DNA of 24,544 bases from a virus, in IMG/VR virus record IMGVR_UViG_3300005842_000043, positions 1 to 24,544 of that record. One strand, given 5' to 3'. The notes below the pieces were generated by a model. It saw only the letters and a list, made by a program, of their open reading frames with translations. It was not told the origin of the DNA and did no database searches. The translations under genes and the position numbers were made by a program. Of the stretch, positions 22,065-24,544 are shown piece after piece. How positions within the stretch are numbered: the first letter of the stretch is position 1; each line of letters starts with the position of its first letter.

Positions 22065-22331
22065 TCAGCCGATCGGCCAGCCATCTGGGCAGGTGCCGAT
22101 GGTCCTGCGATGACCGAACTGCTCGGCGGTGCGTGCCTTGTGGCAGTCGGCGCAGAGGCAGCGGATGTTGCTGTCATCGTCGCTGCCACCCTTGGTGAGC
22201 GGAACGATATGGTCCGGTACTGTGGCTTCCCGGACGACCCCCTTGGCGACACAGTCCCGGCACAGCGGTTCGGCCTGTAATCGTCGCAGGCGCTGCGCGA
22301 CCGCCCGACGTCCCCGTTGCCGTTCAGCCAT
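22065..22331 (-). CDS. HNH endonuclease (packaging-associated)
   Basis: An 88-residue protein starting at ATG 22331; an in-frame TTG two codons upstream is less likely. It has a basic helical N-terminus (AERQRGRRAVAQRLRRLQAE), a zinc-binding CRDC pair, the HNH core VPDHIVPLTKGGSDDDSNIR and the second pair CLCADCHKART. The H (DHIV), N (SNIR) and H (CHKA) residues are all present, so it is probably active. Small HNH proteins next to terminase genes assist TerL in cutting cos sites (HK97 gp74 type), and this one is probably of that kind, although a methyltransferase gene lies between. The gap of 96 bases to the methyltransferase gene holds no clear feature. A GC hairpin lies just before the gene. 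Confidence 0.9.
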   Translation of the reverse strand: MAERQRGRRAVAQRLRRLQAEPLCRDCVAKGVVREATVPDHIVPLTKGGSDDDSNIRCLCADCHKARTAEQFGHRRTIGTCPDGWPIG

Positions 22332-22353
22332 GCGCAACGCCTGAAACGAACAA

Positions 22354-22380
22354 CGCCCGGAAGCGGGTGGGCTCCGGGCG
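22354..22380 (-). terminator. Leader hairpin before the HNH gene
   Basis: An 8-bp perfect stem (CGCCCGGA / TCCGGGCG, 11-base loop) is followed on the minus strand by TTGTTCG and TTTC, a weak T-rich tract. It lies 23 bases before the HNH start and about 20 bases after the expected start of the candidate late transcript. It may be an attenuator or early terminator. Hairpin seen; function inferred. Confidence 0.5.
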
Positions 22381-22405
22381 CAGTTCTTAATTCTCTATTT
22401 CGGAA

Positions 22406-22434
22406 GGCATATAGCATCTGTCGAGTCTGGTCAA
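22406..22434 (-). promoter_or_regulatory. Candidate late promoter for the packaging-structure operon
   Basis: On the minus strand, TTGACC (22429-22434) is followed 17 bases later by TATGCC, with the overlapping alternatives ATATGC at 16 and TATATG at 15. The flanking region 22385-22500 is AT-rich compared with all its neighbours. Just upstream are two direct copies of CATTATTG (in GCATTATTGCC and TTCATTATTGACC). It is the first non-coding AT-rich stretch upstream of the late genes. The match to a sigma-70 promoter is only partial. Confidence 0.4.
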
Positions 22435-22461
22435 TAATGAAACAGGCAATAATGCAATAGA

Positions 22462-22478
22462 TTCAGTTTGTTACTGAA
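22462..22478. promoter_or_regulatory. Inverted repeat, possible operator
   Basis: TTCAGT / ACTGAA with a 5-base spacer (TTGTT), located about 28 bases upstream of the candidate late promoter -35 and 22 bases after the end of the 193-residue gene. The size and spacing fit a dimeric regulator site, but it could equally be a weak hairpin ending the upstream operon. Confidence 0.35.
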
Positions 22479-22499
22479 CTTGATAGGCAAGTGATACCA

Positions 22500-23081
22500 T
22501 CACGAACTGTCGCTGCTGATACGGAACAGCCGGCACAACGCATCAAGACCGTGGCCAAGGTTGACGATGTCAGCCGCAGGCCAGTTCGATGCTTCTGCCT
22601 CATGGCAAACAACCGCATGAACCAATACGCTGGGCTTACGCCCGGCAGTGCCCGGGGCATCGTGGTCGGCCGTACGCAGCATCATGACCGTCGCAGCAGC
22701 GCGCCGACGAACCTTCTCAACCAGTTCAGGATCATGGTCAGGCGCACTGCCACCGAAGATCCCCTCGTTGATCAGCAGCGCTGTGACTGAGCGAGGTTGA
22801 TCCATAGGCAGGCCCATCACGGCGCGATTGCGGGCCATGATCTCCCCATACATCTCGCCAGCTGCGTACTGGTCGGCAGTGACCTTGCCCGCGAACGCAA
22901 GTCGTCCCAGCGCGGTGCCGAGCCGTGCGTCACTGGCCTGCTTTGCCGTCACCCCATAATGTCGCTGCCGGGCCTCGATTACGGTTGCCATTGCCTCGCG
23001 CTGGAGTTCGCCGGTGCCGGGCTGCACCAGTTTGCCCGAAGGATGCCGCAGACCTGCTTTCCGCTTACGACCGCGCGCCAT
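22500..23081 (-). CDS. Conserved-looking phage protein of unknown function (193 residues)
   Basis: I do not recognise this gene's function. The 193-residue protein has a strongly basic start (ARGRKRKAGLRHPSGKLVQP), a helical centre (AMATVIEARQRHYGVTAKQA; GRLAFAGKVTADQYAAGEMY) and a second Ala/Leu-rich helical half. His residues occur near the end (DHDPELVEKVRRRAAATVMM; LVHAVVCHEAEASNWPAADI). The basic N-terminus suggests nucleic acid binding. It overlaps the preceding 69-residue gene by 17 bases. Lying between the replication region and the late promoter, it occupies the place where late regulators or small nucleases often sit. A regulator role is a guess from position. Confidence 0.75.
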   Translation of the reverse strand: MARGRKRKAGLRHPSGKLVQPGTGELQREAMATVIEARQRHYGVTAKQASDARLGTALGRLAFAGKVTADQYAAGEMYGEIMARNRAVMGLPMDQPRSVTALLINEGIFGGSAPDHDPELVEKVRRRAAATVMMLRTADHDAPGTAGRKPSVLVHAVVCHEAEASNWPAADIVNLGHGLDALCRLFRISSDSS

Positions 23082-23274
23082 CGTTCACCTTCCTTGCTGC
23101 GGACGATGGTCCGTAGAGCTTCTCTCCCAATTGACGGACGAGTTCGCGTTCGGGCCAGGACAGCCGGGGGTCGACGGCCGAAATGGCGAGCACGCCCATT
23201 TCCCTCCAGCCATCGCGTTTGACTTCATCTGGGCTGCGGCGCTCGCCGCCATAACCGCGGGGATGCCACTTCAT
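23065..23274 (-). CDS. Small phage protein of unknown function (69 residues)
   Basis: A 69-residue protein with the motif DEVKRDGWREMGVLAISAVD followed by PRLSWPERELVRQLGEKLYG. I have a memory of this motif in small alphaproteobacterial prophage proteins, without a known function. The C-terminal half is probably a single helix rich in charged residues. The start overlaps the stop of the preceding 49-residue gene by 4 bases (ATGA) and its end overlaps the next gene by 17 bases, supporting that it is real and translationally coupled. It may be a partner of the 193-residue protein. No enzyme motif is seen. Confidence 0.72.
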   Translation of the reverse strand: MKWHPRGYGGERRSPDEVKRDGWREMGVLAISAVDPRLSWPERELVRQLGEKLYGPSSAARKVNDGARS

Positions 23275-23420
23275 CGTGCCACCACCCCGGCCGGAGCCGA
23301 AAGGTCACCGATACCGCTGGGGCGCAGGGCAAAGAATGGGACGCGGACCGGCGATACTGAACCGGGGGTCATGGAAGTGGATGCGATGCCGATGGGCAAA
23401 GCGGGGGTATGCGAAGCCAT
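23271..23420 (-). CDS. Small open reading frame of unknown function (49 residues)
   Basis: A 49-residue product (MASHTPALPIGIASTS, then SVSPVRVPFFALRPSG) starting at ATG 23420, 6 bases after a clear GGAG site. It ends in a 4-base overlap (ATGA) with the next gene. A longer in-frame start at 23543 exists but has no such site. The Ser/Pro-rich sequence gives little structural information. Good start signals and overlap suggest it is translated, either as a protein or as a leader that couples translation of the operon. Function unknown. Confidence 0.6.
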   Translation of the reverse strand: MASHTPALPIGIASTSMTPGSVSPVRVPFFALRPSGIGDLSAPAGVVAR

Positions 23421-23521
23421 ACAGGTCTCCGTTGAATTCGGGTCAGGACTGAATATTTGAGAAGCAGAGCAGCTGATCAGGGAGGCGCGCGCTGATGAGC
23501 TGAAACGACGAGACGCGGGTT

Positions 23522-23537
23522 CCCATTCTGATGGGGG
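23522..23537. promoter_or_regulatory. Palindrome 1, possible operator
   Basis: CCCAT / ATGGG arms around a TCTG centre, with two further Gs after. It shares CCCATTCT...ATGGGGG and a following ACGCACACC with palindrome 2, where the sequence is TTACACACC. The starts of the two are 37 bases apart. The shared sequence suggests sites for one DNA-binding protein; this is inferred. Confidence 0.45.
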
Positions 23538-23558
23538 ACGCACACCTCACGGGATGCG

Positions 23559-23580
23559 CCCCCATTCTTTAGAATGGGGG
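23559..23580. promoter_or_regulatory. Palindrome 2, long perfect inverted repeat
   Basis: Two perfect 10-base arms, CCCCCATTCT and AGAATGGGGG, flank a 2-base TT centre. No T-tract follows on either strand, so it is not a terminator. It could be an operator, as it overlaps a candidate -10 on the minus strand, or a cruciform element of an origin. Confidence 0.5.
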
Positions 23581-23637
23581 TTACACACCGACAACATAAC
23601 AGGGGTCCGAAACCCGCAGAAAACTGCCAGAAATTGA

Positions 23638-23844
23638 AGTTGCGCAAGACGAAACCCGCCAGTGCGTCCGCAACTGGATTGTAGGCGTCACGGCGCATCG
23701 TTGCGCAGGTCTGCGGGGGTAGTTGCGAAAACCGCCCGCAACTGGATTGCGCGCATCCCGGCGAAGGGCAGCGTAGCTCTTCGGATGCAGTTACCGATGT
23801 TCGCCGCAACTTCCGCAACTGGATTGTGCGAAAACCTGCGCAGG
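23638..23844. repeat. Iteron-like repeat cluster, possible replication origin
   Basis: Three direct copies of CCGCAACTGGATTG at 23668-23681, 23736-23749 and 23813-23826 (68 and 77 bases apart), plus a partial CCGCAACTT just before the third. AGTTGCG, the inverse of CGCAACT, occurs at 23638 and 23721 ahead of the first two copies, making inverted repeats with 24- and 9-base spacers. A second motif, CGAAA(A)CCCGC-like, recurs near 23608, 23649, 23726 and 23828. CCTGCGCAGG (23835-23844) is a perfect palindrome. The cluster starts 22 bases after the stop of the RepA-like helicase gene. Iteron-type origins commonly lie beside the replication gene. Repeats are seen; origin function is inferred. Confidence 0.6.
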
Positions 23845-23865
23845 GTGCGTTTGTCCGGAGCACGG

Positions 23866-24544
23866 TCACTGATCCTCCTCCGGATAGACCCAGATCCGCG
23901 GATTCTCGACCGGCAGCGGACCTCCTGACTGCGGACATTTGAAATGGCTCGGCAGGACATCGAGCATGTCGCGATGCAACTCACCGGTGTCCCCATCGGC
24001 AACCTCATCGGTCCCGGGAAAGGCCATTCCTTCGGTGCACATGAAGCCGAACTTGGATGTCGTCCCGCCCAGGCCATAGGAGGCGCCCTCGCGCACGAAT
24101 TTGATGTAGCCCTTGGTCGCGAGCACGCTGGTACGGTCCCGGATGGTGTGCTTGCCGCCAAGACCTGCCTGGTTTTCGAATTTCTCGGCAAACTGCGTCG
24201 AGGTGTACAGCCGTCCAGCCGCAGCCTCGTCGAGCAGGATCCCGAGAATTACGTCATGCTTACGCACGCGTTCGGCATCCAGGAGGCCGCCGATTTCCTG
24301 GCGTACCAGCCGGTCATTATTGGCATCCACCTCCATCCACTGCCCGCCACGCTTGTCGATCAGCATCGGCTCAAGGGCCGGGCCGTTGCGCAGTTCGATC
24401 TCGAGCCGTCGCTCGCCGCGGCCTTCCAGCGGGCGATGCATGATGATGCCTGAGGTATAGAAACCGCGCAGCGAACTTGCACCGGACAGCGCCTGAAACG
24501 GATCCTCACCGACCTGTTTCTTCGTCAGCTTCTTGGTATGGTGT
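23866..24544 (-). CDS. RepA-like replicative helicase / AAA_25 ATPase (partial, N-terminus outside window)
   Basis: The frame is open through the window edge, giving the last 225 residues; the ATG at 24441 is internal. It contains HHTKKLTKKQVGEDPF and then QALSGASSLRGFYTSGI, matching the C-terminal part of the AAA_25 RecA-like ATPase core: the HH motif after strand 4 and the RGSS-like segment of RepA helicases. This is followed by ERRLEIELRNGP and a winged-helix-like tail (HDVILGILLDEAAAGRLYTS; GGKHTIRDRTSVLATKGYIK). Walker A and B would lie outside. These proteins unwind DNA at origins of plasmids and phages. The C-terminus ends in HFKCPQSGGPLPVEN and RIWVYPEEDQ. Adjacent repeats support a replication module. 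Family is probable by motif, not by search. Confidence 0.75.
   Translation of the reverse strand, partial: HHTKKLTKKQVGEDPFQALSGASSLRGFYTSGIIMHRPLEGRGERRLEIELRNGPALEPMLIDKRGGQWMEVDANNDRLVRQEIGGLLDAERVRKHDVILGILLDEAAAGRLYTSTQFAEKFENQAGLGGKHTIRDRTSVLATKGYIKFVREGASYGLGGTTSKFGFMCTEGMAFPGTDEVADGDTGELHRDMLDVLPSHFKCPQSGGPLPVENPRIWVYPEEDQ

Larger units (their letters stand above)
23421..23865. other. Non-coding region between replication helicase and unknown operon
   Basis: 445 bases with no credible gene on either strand. It holds two related palindromes (23522-23537 and 23559-23580), a cluster of direct repeats (23638-23844), and probably the promoter for the 49/69/193-residue operon. A possible minus-strand promoter is TTGTCG (near 23594), 17 bases, TAAAGA, overlapping the second palindrome. 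This is the natural place for a replication origin or a regulatory switch. Confidence 0.6.

Noticed and set aside
22004-22417. Minus-strand 137-residue frame over the HNH gene
   Set aside because: It overlaps the HNH gene in another frame. Only the HNH frame carries the CxxC/H-N-H residues.
23271-23543. Longer start for the 49-residue gene (90 residues)
   Set aside because: The upstream part runs through palindrome 1 and lacks a ribosome binding site, whereas ATG 23420 has GGAG 6 bases before it.
23638-23844. Possible CRISPR array
   Set aside because: The 14-base repeats are too short, only three copies occur, and spacing is uneven (68 and 77 bases). No cas genes are present.
23944-24453. 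Plus-strand open frame (169 residues) near the right end
   Set aside because: It is the antisense of the RepA-like frame, which stays open to the window edge and has family motifs.
1-24544. Attachment sites, integrase, tRNA genes and insertion sequences
   Set aside because: I looked on both strands and found no integrase or transposase pattern, no terminal repeats and no tRNA-like cloverleaf. Nothing in the window shows whether the element is integrated.

Overview
The window is a GC-rich stretch of the genome of a tailed temperate phage (prophage or phage-plasmid) of the long-tailed siphovirus type. Base composition, the protein families and the tail module shared with alphaproteobacterial gene transfer agents (GTA) point to an alphaproteobacterial host. 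A sphingomonad-like host is my best guess, from memory of similar proteins rather than a search. Every gene I can support lies on the minus strand, so transcription runs from high to low coordinates. No integrase, repressor, lysis gene, tRNA or clearly bacterial housekeeping gene is visible. Both ends cut through genes.

Layout in transcription order: (1) 24544-23866, the C-terminal part of a RepA-like (AAA_25) replication helicase. (2) 23865-23421, a non-coding stretch with three copies of a 14-base repeat (iteron-like, possible origin) and two related palindromes (operator-like). (3) 23420-22500, a three-gene overlapping operon of unknown small proteins. (4) 22499-22332, an AT-rich control region with a possible late promoter, an inverted repeat and a leader hairpin. 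(5) 22331-18507, a DNA packaging module: HNH endonuclease, ParB-domain/adenine methyltransferase, small and large terminase. (6) 18507-15339, portal, prohead protease and HK97-type major capsid protein. (7) 15311-13740, four small beta-rich or unknown proteins, probably head decoration or accessory proteins. (8) 13652-11442, head-tail connector, adaptor, an unknown beta-rich protein, and HK97-gp10-like and DUF3168 tail-completion proteins. (9) 11372-6846, tail tube, tail assembly chaperone with a probable -1 frameshift extension, and tape measure protein. (10) 6844-1655, GTA-like tail tip: DUF2460, DUF2163, NlpC/P60 hydrolase and a large hub protein with a beta-propeller-like insertion. (11) 1646-1, two tail-fibre-like proteins, the last with lower GC and running off the window.

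The late genes are tightly packed, mostly with 1- or 4-base stop/start overlaps (TGATG, ATGA). The main breaks hold intrinsic-terminator-like hairpins whose U-tracts lie right next to the ribosome binding site of the next gene. Such junctions precede the major capsid gene, the head-tail connector gene and the tail tube gene, which suggests antitermination, attenuation or mRNA processing that sets protein ratios. The points most worth following up are these junctions, the frameshift site, the propeller insertion in the tail hub, and the iteron/palindrome region beside the replication helicase.
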